Shown in pieces: positions 44,766 through 56,108 of a stretch of DNA of 64,000 nt; the first letter of the stretch is position 1, and each line of letters opens with the position of its first letter. The translations under genes and the position numbers were made by a program. The stretch is from assembly GCA_043228905.1 (NCBI GenBank), contig JBHGNT010000155.1, forward strand, positions 1-64,000. Direction: 5' to 3'. The DNA is from Azolla caroliniana (taxonomy: Eukaryota > Polypodiophyta). The notes beneath the pieces were generated by a model. That model did not search any database. It was given only the letters and a program-made list of their open reading frames with translations, and had not been told where the DNA came from.

Positions 44766-45557
44766 TGTCGAGATATTACGCAAGTGCGTGTGGAAACGAG
44801 GCGGGACCGCGGGGGTCTCGAACCAAAGAGCAAGCGAGGGAGGAGAAAGAGAGAGAACCGGCTACGCAGGACCGGGGATACACAGGGACACGGCCCTTCA
44901 GCACGGAGAACGCGAACAGACACCGACACAGACAGATGCGAATGACTAAATATGTATATTAACAAAATGGCTAACACGACTACAACCCTCGATGGGGCAC
45001 AGGTTGGCTACAACCGAACAGGCCGGCGAACAGATGCCGATGCTTGTTCGCTTCGACGCACAAAGGGGTAGCAGGTCGGAGGTGCTGCCGGAAGCACTCG
45101 AGCGTTCCTCGAAACAGCGCGAGCCTCCTCGGAACCCTGCAAAGAAAAGCTATGGAGCTCAAGAAGGAAGGAAACAGAGAGAGAAGCGTCCAGAAACGGT
45201 CCGACAGCACTTCGTCCTCTCTGCGCGAGATGCCTGCAACAGCTCTTTCCTGCTCCTTATATAGGCCGACGAGCAGGCCGTCCTGTCAGCTTTATTCCCT
45301 GTCCCTTTTGGACAGGGATCCGCTCCGTTCTTCACGCATCCGCGTAGTTACGCCGCCGACTCGTACAGTTCCTTAGCTCGCGCGCGCGACCGAAAAGACT
45401 GTTCGCGCGGTCTTTGTCTCCACTTGTGTTAGGGCCCGTTCCTGCCGATTATCCTCCTAATTCGCTTCTATGTACAACTTGGAGCGTGCGCGCGTGAAGA
45501 ACCGGTTCCCACGCCTTGGTGCGCCGATTCCGCCTATGGACGGTTTTCTTCACGACA
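44766..45557 (-). repeat. 5' LTR of element F
   Basis: 792 bp, minus strand TGTCGTGAAGAAAACC..CTCGACA. It shares both termini and many internal blocks with the 640-bp LTR of G but is longer and divergent, so the two insertions are not recent sisters. Confidence 0.8.
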
Positions 45558-45593
45558 CCGTTGCATGCCACCGTACATCGGACACCATTCTAG

Positions 45594-47543
45594 TGGACCG
45601 ACACCGAGGATAGGGTGTATAGGGCCCTCAAGGTGATATTGTCGCAAGCACCAGTAGTGCAGCCTCCGAATTGGAGTAAAGAATTTCACGTGTTCGTGGA
45701 CGCCTCCGACATCGCAATCGGAAGCGTACTGATGCAGCTTACGGAACCAAAGTGGTACCGGCCAGTGTACTATGCCAGCCGAAAGCTATCCCAAGCAGAA
45801 CGGAACTACTCTACCACGGAACGGGAAGCTCTAGGGATGATCTATAGTGTGACAAAGTTTCGGCATTATTTATTGGGAAGGAAGTTTTCCTTCCATGTAG
45901 ATCATTCGGCACTCCTTTACCTGGTGTCCAAAGCATCACTCACTAGCAAATTGGCCCGGTGGACCTTACTGTTACAGGAATTCGAGTTTGAAATATTCCA
46001 CCGACCCGGTATACAGCATGCCGTGGTGGATTACTTAAGCCGATTAGAGTCCGGAGAGACGGGTGACGGAGTAGCGGATGAGTTTCCGGATGCGGAGCTG
46101 TTTCGAGTCACTACGGAGACGACAACAGATGAGACGGTGGCCCAGGAAGACAAGTGGCTCACAAATATGCACCAGTTTTTGAGCACAGGACTGCCTACGA
46201 AAGAGATGAACCGGGACGAACGAAAACGCCTAGCGGTGCAAAGCCGACATTTCTGCTTACTGCAAGACACACTTTACCACAAGGGCGCGGACGGCATATG
46301 GAGACGGGTTGTGTGCAGCGATGAAAAGGACCTCATACTGAGGGATGCCCACTGCGGAGTTGCCGGAGGTCACTATGCCGGAGATGCGACAACCAGGAAA
46401 ATATGGCAAAGTGGCCTATGGTGGCCAACGACATTAAGAGATGCGGTATGGTACGCAAAAGAATGTGACCTATGCCAGCGAATGGGCCAGCCAACGGAGC
46501 AGGCTCGTATGCCACACCAGCCGGTACTACCACTGGAGCCATTCTAAAAGTGGGGGCTGGACTTTGTTGGACTGTTCAAACCACCGGCAATGAGAACGGG
46601 TAATCAGTACGTCATCGTCGCGACGGATTACTGCACGAAATGGGTGGAGGCCATAGCTTTAAGGGACAACACCGCTGCGTCAACGGCGAAATTTCTATAC
46701 GAGTACATCTGGTGCCGTTACAGATGCCCAATTGAATTAATAAGCGACCAAGGGGGGCACTTTCTCAGCCAAGTAGTGGAAAGCCTGACGACATTCTATG
46801 CCGTTGTCCACAAACGGAGCACACCTTACTATCCGCAAGCGAACGGTTTAGCGGAATCAACGAACAAGACGCTCCAGAATATCCTCCGGAAGATCGTCAA
46901 TGAAAACCGAACGGATTGGGATACCAAGCTACGTAGCGCGCTTTGGGCATACCGGACGGCATACAAGACGAGCATCCGAACAACACCGTTCCGGTTAGCG
47001 TTCGGACTAGAGGCGGTAATGCCGGTGGAATTCCAAGTACCCAGCTTACGGATCCAGCTACGGGAACAGCTGAACGAGAAGGAGTCGGAGGCAATACGGT
47101 TAACAACGCTGTGTGAACTCGAGGAACAACGACTGGCAAGCATCCTGCACTTAGAATTGGAACAACGGCAACGGAAAGCATTTGTCGACCGGCACAGGAA
47201 AGGAAACGAAAAAATGTTCGCAATTGGCAAACTGGTGTTAGTATTTCAGACCTGGATGGGCAAGATGCCGGGTAAACTACGGTTTAGATGGACCGGACCG
47301 TATTGGCTAACACGGGAGTATAATGGGTCCTACCAGTTAGGGACACTTGCCGGCGAAGTGCTAGGCAAATGGGTCAACGGATTCCGATTGAAGCCATATA
47401 GAGGACCGATGCCTAAGAACCCATTTGAGCAAAGGACCGACACCAGTGAGGGAAACGGCAACCACCAAGACGGCAGAGACGGCGAGCCGGTAACTGGGGA
47501 GAATGAGGCCGGTAAGGGTTCGAGAGGACCAACGGACAAGTAA
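45594..47543 (+). pseudogene. pol: Gypsy RNase H-integrase of element H
   Basis: Starts at the RT/RNase H border (WTDTEDRVYRALKVIL) directly after a TAG at 45591. RNase H motifs: VDASDIAIGSVL, TEREALGMIYS and VDHSALLYL. Integrase: H...H...CDLCQRMG, then KWGLDFVGLFKPP, ATDYCTKWVEA, ISDQGGHFLS, YPQANGLAESTNKTLQ, and a C-terminal GPY/F-like TGPYWLTREY. A TAA at 46545 falls in the conserved LEPF-QKWGLDF position, where related elements have Gln, so it is a simple CAA to TAA loss. It ends with TAA after GPTDK. No chromodomain follows, so it is not a chromovirus; it looks Athila/Tat-like. Confidence 0.87.
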
Positions 47544-47696
47544 CGTCACACTAAATTTAAAATAAATAAATAAAATAAAATAAAAAACAATAATGCAAAA
47601 GCGAGGAGTGAATGGATGAAAGAGCGAGGAGCGAAAAGGTACGTAGTGGGCATTTAAAGCGCTACCATAGGACATAATGTTATTTTAGTACACGAC
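47544..47696 (+). other. Spacer between integrase and accessory ORF of element H
   Basis: About 150 nt, AT-rich (AAATAAAATAAAATAAAAAA), with multiple stops in the coding frame. A downstream ORF would need its own promoter, splicing or reinitiation. Confidence 0.55.
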
Positions 47697-49956
47697 ATGC
47701 ACACACTCAAAAAAGGCGCCAGAATGCAAAGACAAAAACCACTGCGCGTAGAGACCCTTTACTTTCGCGAACCCAGGAGCACAGAAGCACCAAGATGCTG
47801 CAAGATCATCAGACGAGAACCTACGCACAGAGAACCCTCGCCTTCTGAACTCTCTCTCTCTCAATCTCACTCTCATCACCATCCAACCTCGCCACCGCAA
47901 TCCGACCTCGACACAGACATGGACCCGCAAACGCTGTCGGAAGCCGCCAAGACATGGCTAAAGCAACACGGGCTCGAGGGCTTCTTGATGATGATGGAAG
48001 TACCGCCACACAAAGAAGCCGACAAAGTGATCAAAGAAATCGACACAGAGGTCATAACGGCAGAGGCGATTCGAGCGTTAACAGGACTTCCGGAGGGAGG
48101 CATACTCACGATTGACAACCCAACTCCGGAGCAACTCATCAGGTATTTTGGTGAGTACTCTCTAGCCAGCAAGGGCTACCGGACACAGGGCGGCGGAGAT
48201 ATGTTGTTCCACGAGATTGCTCGTGTGCTCCACGAATACGGCCACGTGTACCCTAGACCCCCTGTCATGCCGCAGAACCGGGCAAGGATGATCATCGCCA
48301 CCTATGAAGGGATCAAGGTGGATTGGCCGGTATTGATCGCAGACGGGTTGTGTGCGGCGATCGAGATCGTCAGAGGCAAAGACGGCAAAGAAGGCCGAGA
48401 CGGACGGAGGATATGGCACGCCGTAACGCAGTGGCTCACCTTGCTTGTGCCACCCGTCCAGCCCGTCCAGCCCAAGAAGCGAGGAAGGGTGGCGGACGGC
48501 ACCCCAAAGACGGCTTCCAAACGACAACAGTTGTTGGCCTCTAAGGCCACTAAGGGAAAGGCGGAGGATGTAGAATAGGCAGGAAAGGGGAGCGGCAGCT
48601 GGAAGCGGCCAACGGATGCGCAGGAGGAACCACCGGCACGGCCCGTAAAGGTTACACTCCGCCGACCGATGAATAGAGAAGCGGACCCCTTGGCGGCAAA
48701 ACTCAATGCCGGGACTCAGGAAGAGGAAATAGAGGAGGAGCCTACGGAGCACCTCCAACGACGATCGTCGGCAAGGACCGTTGAGGCAGCCGGGAAACGT
48801 TCGGACCCTCAGACGGAGGGAACACCGGCTCCCCATACTGAGACTCCCACACCAAGGAAGGAACCGGAACCGGTGCACATGGCACCGGAATCAGAAGCCT
48901 CGGCACCACCGGCAACACCGGCAAGTCCCATCCCGCCAGAGCCGGAAAGGTCAATGCAGCCTCCCTCGGCCAGCCAAGAAGAAGCGCAAGGGGAACCAGG
49001 ACAGCAGGGTGGTCCACGGGCAGAAATGGAATTGCAACTCGGCGCAACCAGGCGGGACCACCCATCTACAAGTGAGCCCATCTGTCAAACCTCCGTGCAA
49101 GCACAACAAGGCACCGGTAGCCTGTGGCTCCGGTGGATAGGCGAACAGATAGCCGAAGCAGTGGGGTATATTGAGGCGGAAGAAAGAGCGCAAAGTGAAC
49201 GGTTGCTCGTCACAACCGAACAACTAGAGACGGCCCGGTCCAGAATCCGGTGCCTTGAAAAAGACTTGGATCAGGTCACGACAGAGATGGCCAAAATGGC
49301 CTTAACGGCAACACAGATCCAATCACCGGTGACTCCGGTAAGTGTACAGAATAAAGAAACGGATTGACCTGTACATACCAATAAGACCCCGACAACGGAA
49401 ACCGTTCCGGCGAGAGATGCGGCGCAAGCCCAAGAGCTTGCGGAATTGAAAGATGAACTTGCTGCACAAGAGGCACTAAGGAGCCGTGAACGAGAATTGA
49501 AGACAGCGGCCGAAGCCGAATTAAAGAAGACTGCTGAGAACCTCCGCCGAGCAGAGGAGAGCCTCCGGAAAGGCCATCAAGCGTACGACCGGCTAAAGGA
49601 GGAAAAAGACAAAGTGCTGCAGGAAAAGGACAAGCTGCGGAAGACGGCGGAAACGGAAATTGAACGGCTAAAGGAAGAGCTCCGCCAGCAGAAGGACCGC
49701 GAGGACCGGGCCCGTCGACAGATCAACGCACGGCTCAAGCAAAAGACAGATGATTTTGAGCACCTGCACCGGGACTACAAACGGCTGGAAACGGAGCATA
49801 AGGAACGGATGGCCAAGCTCCAGCAGGAAGTTGATCGGGCCGCGACGGCGATCGCCGACGAACGTGCGGAAAATACAAGACGCTTGGACGAGGCGGAGAA
49901 GGTCCGAATGGAGCTCCAGAGGCAGCAGCAGGAAGAAAAAGAGAGAGCGTCAACAG

Positions 49957-49961
49957 TATTG
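49957..49961. repeat. Target-site duplication of solo LTR D, left (TATTG)
   Basis: TATTG before the LTR, repeated at 50623-50627. Confidence 0.92.
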
Positions 49962-50622
49962 TGACGAGAACTCGGCGCTCCTTCGGCGCAACGCTCGGCC
50001 ACAACCGAGCTTGGAATGATACACAGAAAATGGGAAATAAAGCACGACACAAAGAAGAGGAAAATACACAGGAGGTTTACATGGAAAACCCCAAACTAGG
50101 GGAAAAACCACGACAGCCCACACAGGCTACAAACTATCACTACGTTGGAATGTACAAACAGTGAGTTCACAGAGGCAACGACCTGGTGCTCACGATCTTC
50201 GCCACAGGTGGCGGTTACAACAGAGGCAGCGACCTCTCTCTCTCTCTCTCTGTACTGTTACGTGCTCACTCTACTTCTTGCACCCCCAAAAAATTGACAA
50301 AAAAAAAAAAAACTAGTTTGCCCTAAGTCATATTTATACTAATATGACTTTTCGGCTATTTACAAATATAGCCTCGATGGACTATCAGAAAACATATTTA
50401 CGAATATGTCTCTTCATCCGGTTCTCCGTAACCAGGTACTCCTCATCCGGTCTTCACCGAGTCTGCATCATCCGGCTCTCCGTAGCTGGGTACTCCTCAT
50501 CCTGTTCATACAGGGTCTGTACCATCCGGCTCTCCATAGCCGGGTTCACCTCATACGGTTTCAGCACTGTTCATCGGCACTGTTCTTCTCCCTTCCCATC
50601 CGGAGGGACCTGTCTCCCAACA
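49962..50622 (-). repeat. Solo LTR D, C-family Copia
   Basis: 661 bp, minus orientation (TGTTGGGAGACAGG..TCTCGTCA). It has the (GA)n, CATATTCGTAAATATG and CCGG-rich minisatellite blocks of element C. It is flanked by a perfect TATTG duplication and has no internal coding region, so it arose by LTR-LTR recombination of a full element. Confidence 0.93.
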
Positions 50623-50627
50623 TATTG
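50623..50627. repeat. Target-site duplication of solo LTR D, right (TATTG)
   Basis: Matches 49957-49961; the accessory frame resumes in phase right after it. Confidence 0.92.
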
Positions 50628-51159
50628 CAGAAATTACAAAGCACATATCAAAGGCAATTGACGCATTACAAGGCGCATGCGGAAGACAATGTCAAAATCA
50701 TCAAGCAACTGAAGGAGGAACGGCAAGTGGCGGAAACCAAATCGCAATTGGGAACGGGCCTTATTCAGTCTATCCTCCGGGCATGGCTGAATCAGAAAAA
50801 ACACTTGATTGATGAAAGCTCCGTAAGATGGTGGACAAAGTGGGCACAAAACGCGGCGGAACTCCAATTGCTACGGGCAGATGTGGCAAACCGGCGGAAG
50901 GAAGGAGATGATTGTTATACGTTGACTTCCGAGGACTTCACCGCCATACGGGACGAGCTGGCCGACGACTTCCAAGTCTTGGCGGATGAACAGCTGGCGC
51001 AGGTCAGGCAGCTCGTAGCTCAGCTAGATGATGATAGGCTAGACGCTCAAATTCAGTTTGAAAGCTACGAGCGGTCCCGGGTTCGGGAAGAAAAAGCACG
51101 GGAAGCGGCAACGGTTAACCTTAGTGATGAGGAACCGTCGCCGGTTGAGGGCCAGCCCG

Positions 51160-51164
51160 GAACC
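51160..51164. repeat. Target-site duplication of solo LTR E, left (GAACC)
   Basis: GAACC before the LTR, repeated at 51879-51883. Confidence 0.92.
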
Positions 51165-51878
51165 TGTTGGGAGACAGGTCCCTCCGGATGGGAAGGGAGA
51201 AGAACAGTGCCGATGAACAAACTCGGCCGAGGCCGAAACCGGATGAGGAGTACCCGGCTACGGAGAGCCGGATGATACAGTGCCGATGAACAAACTCGGC
51301 CGAGGCTGATAGGCCGAGGCCGAAACCGGATGAGGAGTACTCGGCTACGGAGAGCCGGATGATACAGACCCGGTGTGAACCGGATGAGGAGTACCCGGCT
51401 ATGGAGAGTCGGATGGTGCAGACCCAGTGAGAACCGGAGGAAGAGACATATTCGTAAATATGTTTCTGAGAGCCTATCGAGGCTATATTTGTAAATAGCC
51501 GAAAAGTCATATTAGTATAAATATGACTTAGGGCAAACTTTTAGTAGTTGTTGTTATTTTCTGTTTTGCACGAGATTAGTATGCGTAACTGTACAGAGAG
51601 AGAGAGAGAGAGAAAGAGGTCGTTGCCTCTGTTGTAACCGCCCCCTGTGGCGAAGATTTGTGAGCACGAGGTCGGTGCCTCAGTGAACTCACTGTTGTAT
51701 ATCCCTACATAGTGACAGTTTGCAACCTGTGGGCTGCCATGGTTTTTCCCCTAGTTTGGGGTTTTCCACGTAAACCTCCTGTGTATTCTCTTCTTCTTCT
51801 TGTCGTGGTTTTTCTGTGTATCATTCTAAGCTCGGTTGTGGCCGAGCGTTGTGCATTAGGAGCGTTGAGTTCCCGTCA
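51165..51878 (+). repeat. Solo LTR E, C-family Copia
   Basis: 714 bp, plus orientation, TGTTGGGAGACAGG..TCCCGTCA, with a rearranged minisatellite containing GCCGAGGCCGAAACCGG words. Perfect GAACC duplication. Opposite in orientation to solo LTR D, 540 bp away in the same ORF. Confidence 0.93.
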
Positions 51879-51883
51879 GAACC
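51879..51883. repeat. Target-site duplication of solo LTR E, right (GAACC)
   Basis: Matches 51160-51164. Confidence 0.92.
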
Positions 51884-52152
51884 AATCAACCGGAGACCAC
51901 TACGACGAAGGGAGCAACGACGGAGACGTCGGTGTCAGAGTAACAAACGGAGGAGCGGCCGCAGCAGCCATCAACGGACCCGTCGCAGCAGACATCAACA
52001 GAGCAACAATAGCAGCAACAACAACAACAACAACCAATTCCAGATGAACCATTGGAGACTCTCGAACAAAGCATTCTAGATATTTTGGACGAAGAATGCA
52101 AGGGTCGGTTGTGGATTCGACGTACAAGGTACTGTCCCACGGGCGTGCCATG

Positions 52153-52587
52153 TGTTACCGGCCGGCAAAGGAGTCCAGAGTGGGAAACGGAGAGTTATTT
52201 AAGTAGTAGGAATGTGGTTGTAATTAAGCTATGAGTGTGGACGGACGGACCGGAATCGGTATGCCGTTCCGGATCCGGACCGATCCCGAACAGGTGCGGA
52301 TGGCACCGTTTTGTAATACAGACCGGAAACCTATTTAAAGGCCCAGATACAATGTAATGAATGGCGGTTCATTAATAAAAGCTTAGCGTTGTTATCTCTT
52401 TGTGTTAATTGCCGTTCTGTCTTAATTGTTATATCTTACGCGTGTGATTATGAAAGACGATCATGCTAAGTAACTTAATTAAGTCGGATTAAGCGTTGAG
52501 TCTAATCCGGTTGCCGTAACACCCTTTGGTGAAGTGTCTTCCGTAGACACTCTGTGTTAGGCCATTGTCCGGCCCTAAGAGTTAACA
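52153..52587 (+). repeat. 3' LTR of Gypsy element H
   Basis: 435 bp, TGTTACCGGCC..GAGTTAACA, with a TATTTAAAGG box at about 52331. It shares termini and the preceding CCCACGGGCGTGCCA with the H' LTR at 39337-39792. No obvious purine-rich tract precedes it in either copy. Confidence 0.7.
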
Positions 52588-53643
52588 ACAACGATGTACA
52601 GGTTGAAGAAATATTGAATGACTCATAACTATGACCTGAGAGGGTTTGTTTCTGAATAGAGCTACTTTCGTTGTTGCCTATGAATATGGATACCTTGCAA
52701 TGTGTCTAGGGAATAGATTGTAATTGCTGGACTGTTTTCTCTATGTTGGAGTATATAGATTTGTTTCTGCAACCGTTGTCTACACAAGACGGGCTTGGGA
52801 AAAAATACTTTGCATGATGTAACCGTTATGACCTTTCTTTATAACTAATGGAAGGATAATTTGTTTTGAAAAAAGAAAAAAAACCTCTGACTTGAGATCC
52901 TTTGCAAAAGTGGTTGTGGTGCCCAAAGGCAGATTCAGAGCTGTAAATACATTTGCAACTATATATCTAAAGTCTGCCTGAAAAAGTAAAAATGCCACTC
53001 ATTAAGGCTGTTTCAAAACAAGTCATCAATATCAAAGAGAATTGTTCAAAATATACTTGCCTTAATAATGTCAATTCCTATCTTTCCTGAATAGGTAGGT
53101 TAACTATTGATAATTTATCTAATGTAGCCCCAGCTTACATTTGGAGCAAAGGAAGATTGTATTAGCAAAATTCATACGATTGCAAAAAGACACCAAACAT
53201 TAAGAATAAAAATTAAATGAGAAATTAGATGCTTAGATAATGAGATTCTCTAGTACCTTAAGCAGTTCTACCAATTTCGTAATATTGATTTTGATTTTGT
53301 TATTTTCAAAAACGAGACAACAAGTTTAAGATGTAATCTCTTATTCGGTCTCATAGGACATTTTCCCCTCTCATTGGTAATGAAATATGAAGAGCAATGG
53401 TGCTTCAAAATGTTCTTGCTAAAACTCAAGAGAACATAGAGGGAATTTGTTCAAGGACAACTATACAACCATAATAGCTCATCAACAAAGAACCATTACG
53501 ACTTTCTTTAGCTCCATCACTCCTCATGCTACAAGTCAATCAAGGGTTACACAAGTGGGGTCTCCACCAAGACAATAAAAACAGATATATTAGATAGGGC
53601 AATAAAAAAATTACAGCATAGGAAATCCATGGACCACACATGA
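52588..53643. other. AT-rich spacer, possible LINE 5' sequence at right
   Basis: No gene called. A short GTCTCATAGGACATTTTCCC stretch near 53349 resembles the 3' untranslated motif of the LINE family and may be another tail remnant. Sequence from about 53.5 kb may belong to the 5' part of the LINE that follows. Confidence 0.45.
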
Positions 53644-55888
53644 TTGCGAGCTAAGCACATCATATATGCTCGAGAGTGCCTAGCCCCCTTTCTCACTCTA
53701 ATCTTCAACCGCACCCTCGCCGAGGGTTTTCCACCACAATGGACCATGAACACAGTGGCCCCTATACATAAAGGAGGGGACCCAATGGATCCAATGGACC
53801 CAATGGACCCAAATACATATAGGACCATTATGATAGGCCATACGGTCGCTAAACTATATGGTGCGGTAATGGAAGCGGAGCTTAGCAATTATATGGAAAC
53901 ATTAAGTCTTCGAGCACCTGAGCAGGTTGGCTTTAGACGAGCCTTCTCCACTATTCACCGTATCTTCACACTTAGGTGCTTAATTGACCAGACGAAGGCT
54001 CGTAAGAGGAAACTATATTGTTGCTTTGTGGACTTCCGCAAAGCCTTTGACACAGTTCCTAGGGAGAAGTTGTTTGATAGACTTAAGAGCTTGGAGATAC
54101 CAAATGACATGATTTGGGCCATTTATGCCCTATATGAGCAAGTCTTTGGGTGTATAAGATGCCCAGGTGGCCTATCTGATTGTTTCACTAGCACCATTGG
54201 TGTAAAATAGGTTGCCCCCTATCACCGACTCTTTTTGGGATCTACATTGATGAGATCACTGATTTTATTGCTCGTAAGGGAGGCAAGGGAGTAGCTATTG
54301 GGGATACGCAAGTTAGTCTCTTACTCTACGCGGACGACATTGTCTTCCTCTCGAAGTTAGAACACGACCTACAAAAGCATCTTAATGCCCTAGATGACTT
54401 TTGTACACAACGAGGACTGGTAGTGAATCTAGAGAAAACTAAAGTCCTTATCTTTCATACATCATCCCGAGTTAGGAGTAAATGTCACCTAATCCTCTCT
54501 CATAAACTAGTTGAGGTAGTTGGATCATATGTATACTTGGGAGTCACTTTTAGTGCTCGCTCAGGTAAATTCTCGATGACCCAGGTAGCCAAAGGTAGGC
54601 TAACGAGAGGGTATGCATCCCTCTCACTCTTAGAGAGACAATGCCATCAGGCATACTTTCAAGAGCCACAGACTAAGGGATGGCTCTTCGACTCATTAGT
54701 GGCCGCTTCCCTCATGTATGCATTAGTCGTATGGGCTCCAGGTCTACCATCTTTCATGTGGACGCAATTAGAGAGACCTTTGGTGACGATGTTATGACGT
54801 CAACTCCGAAGCAAATCGACAGTACCACATGACATTATTAGAGCAGAGTTTAGTCTGCCCCCGATGTTAGTAGAAGCATTGTTTCAAGTGGTAGTTTTTA
54901 TTCATCGGATACATAACCAACCACAAGATAGGATATCACGTCGAGCCTTTGAGGCATCTCGATCCCTACATGCGTCTGGAGACACTAGCTCTTGGTATAG
55001 CACTGTGGTGAGTTGGTTACTTGCAAACGGCATAGACATTAATAACCTACCCCCCCTTAAGTACAACCATGGGACTAATCAAACTCTAATATCTCATGAA
55101 GACCGTAATAAAGTGATATGCCAAGAAATATGGCAAATTTACACTCGATATAAATGGATCACCCCACAAGAGCCACTCCCATCTAAAATGTTGTACTATA
55201 AGGAACACTTCTTGCACTTCTCTTAATTAGGTTTTATTACACGACCAAGATATCTAGATACATTCTTATCAAATGCACTAAGGGTTGCCATTGGACAACT
55301 TAGGATATCATCTCACCAACTTGAGATTGAGAATGGTCGGGCTAATAGAGTCCCTAGGGAGGAAAGACTATGTAAGTTGTGCCACATAGAGATAGAGTAT
55401 GAGTATCACTTCACATGCAAGTGCCCAACTTATGCCGAGATACGAGTGGAATACCAAGACACATTAGGACCCTCTCCCACCCTCTCCAAACTATTAGATA
55501 CCCCAGATGTAAAGAGACTAGGTAGGTATATCTTAGAGCTAAAACAACATAAGGAGAATAAATTACAAAGTGTTAACCATAACCCTTTTACTATTCATCA
55601 ACTTGTGACTAGTGTAATTTTTCAGGGGAGGCGATGAATGTGGATACACTTACGCCGCTCGGCTTCTCTCTTGAGGAAACCGAAACACAAAGAACAACCA
55701 AATGCCCTTTGATGTTGGGTTTCAAAACAAGTCGACACAGAGTAGAAAGGATTAAGAAGATAAGGGAACGTGACCTACGTTGACAAGAAGCTATGGTTGG
55801 GGTACCTTTTACATTGGGGCCACGGGCCACATCCACATCGAAACCCTTTGACCTCCCGCTTCTCTTCGAGAGACTTGGATGGAAATGA
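53644..55888 (+). pseudogene. LINE reverse transcriptase with C-terminal zinc knuckle, disrupted
   Basis: RT begins with FLTLIFNRTLAEGFPPQW, then a GFRRAFSTIHRIFTLRCLI region and CFVDFRKAFDTVPREKL. A stop and +1 shift occur at GVK-GCPLSPTLFG (about 54209), followed by LLYADDIVFLSKL (catalytic YADD), then stops near 54797 and 55226, and the knuckle LCKLCHIEIEYEYHF..C (55.37 kb). A further frame change near 55630 precedes the last 80 codons, which are intact in the copy at 63.4 kb. The GVKQGCPLSP form differs from the GLRQGDPLSP of angiosperm L1. A DPMDPMDPMDPN triplication around 53785-53812 reflects a local (GGACCCAAT)n expansion. Confidence 0.83.
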
Positions 55889-56108
55889 AATTAGGCCTAG
55901 TATAACATCATTTTCATTGTAGAAAATTTTTGTTATTTTTATTTTACTAGAACAATTTAGCTTAAAACACTATTTTTATTTTTATTTTTATTACTTTCGA
56001 TGAATGGGTAAATATCCCATTTTTTGTTGTAAACCATTTGTCTCATGGGCCAATTTTGGCCTTAGAAGACGTTAATATACTTTCTTTCTCTCTCTCTCTC
56101 TCTCTCCA
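53644..56108 (+). mobile_element. LINE (non-LTR retrotransposon), 5'-truncated
   Basis: Contains RT, the C-terminal zinc-knuckle region, a 3' untranslated region and a pyrimidine microsatellite tail (CTTT then CT repeats at about 56081-56108). No endonuclease domain is visible, so the 5' end is lost or beyond recognition. Its 3' sequence is closely related to the copy at 63429-64000. The tail adjoins what remains of the Copia M LTR. Confidence 0.82.

Larger units (their letters stand above)
41298..45557 (-). mobile_element. 5' half of a G-family Gypsy element (F)
   Basis: Minus strand: LTR, tRNA-Trp primer site, intact Gag-PR ORF, and Pol up to the middle of RT, where it is joined to H'. It shares LTR termini, primer site and proteins with element G. 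After the LTR (right side) the sequence runs straight into the H-family Pol frame. Confidence 0.85.
47697..52152 (+). pseudogene. Accessory coiled-coil ORF of element H, interrupted by two solo LTRs
   Basis: One frame runs from 47697 (or the better-placed ATG at 47919, MDPQTLSEAAK) to beyond 52060 if the two inserted solo LTRs with their duplications are discounted. Stops are TAG 48576, TGA 49365, TAA 51941 and TAG 52010; no frameshift was seen. Layout: a globular N-terminal domain of about 200 residues (IARVLHEYGHVYPRPP, IWHAVTQWLTLLVPP), a Pro/Glu-rich linker, an aromatic SLWLRWIGEQIAEAV segment, a coiled coil of over 200 residues, the WWTKWAQNAAELQLLRAD block shared with H', an acidic stretch, and a poly-Gln/Pro end. 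No known enzymatic motif. Function unknown; likely element-encoded. Confidence 0.7.
45558..52587 (+). mobile_element. Ty3/Gypsy element H, 5'-truncated, with accessory ORF
   Basis: The 3' part of a large Gypsy element: RNase H and integrase, a non-coding spacer, a long accessory ORF and a 3' LTR. The 5' half is missing; the LTR of element F abuts RNase H at 45557. Two solo LTRs of the C family are inserted in its accessory ORF. All six in-frame stops are transitions of Gln or Arg codons. Confidence 0.85.

Noticed and set aside
45591-52012. Reading UAA/UAG as glutamine (as in some ulvophyte algae), since many stops fall at Gln positions
   Set aside because: The permease copy 1 ends at TAG, chromovirus I gag and pol end at TAA, and the long intact frames of elements B, F and I contain no internal TAA or TAG. 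Deamination of CAA/CAG explains the stops better.
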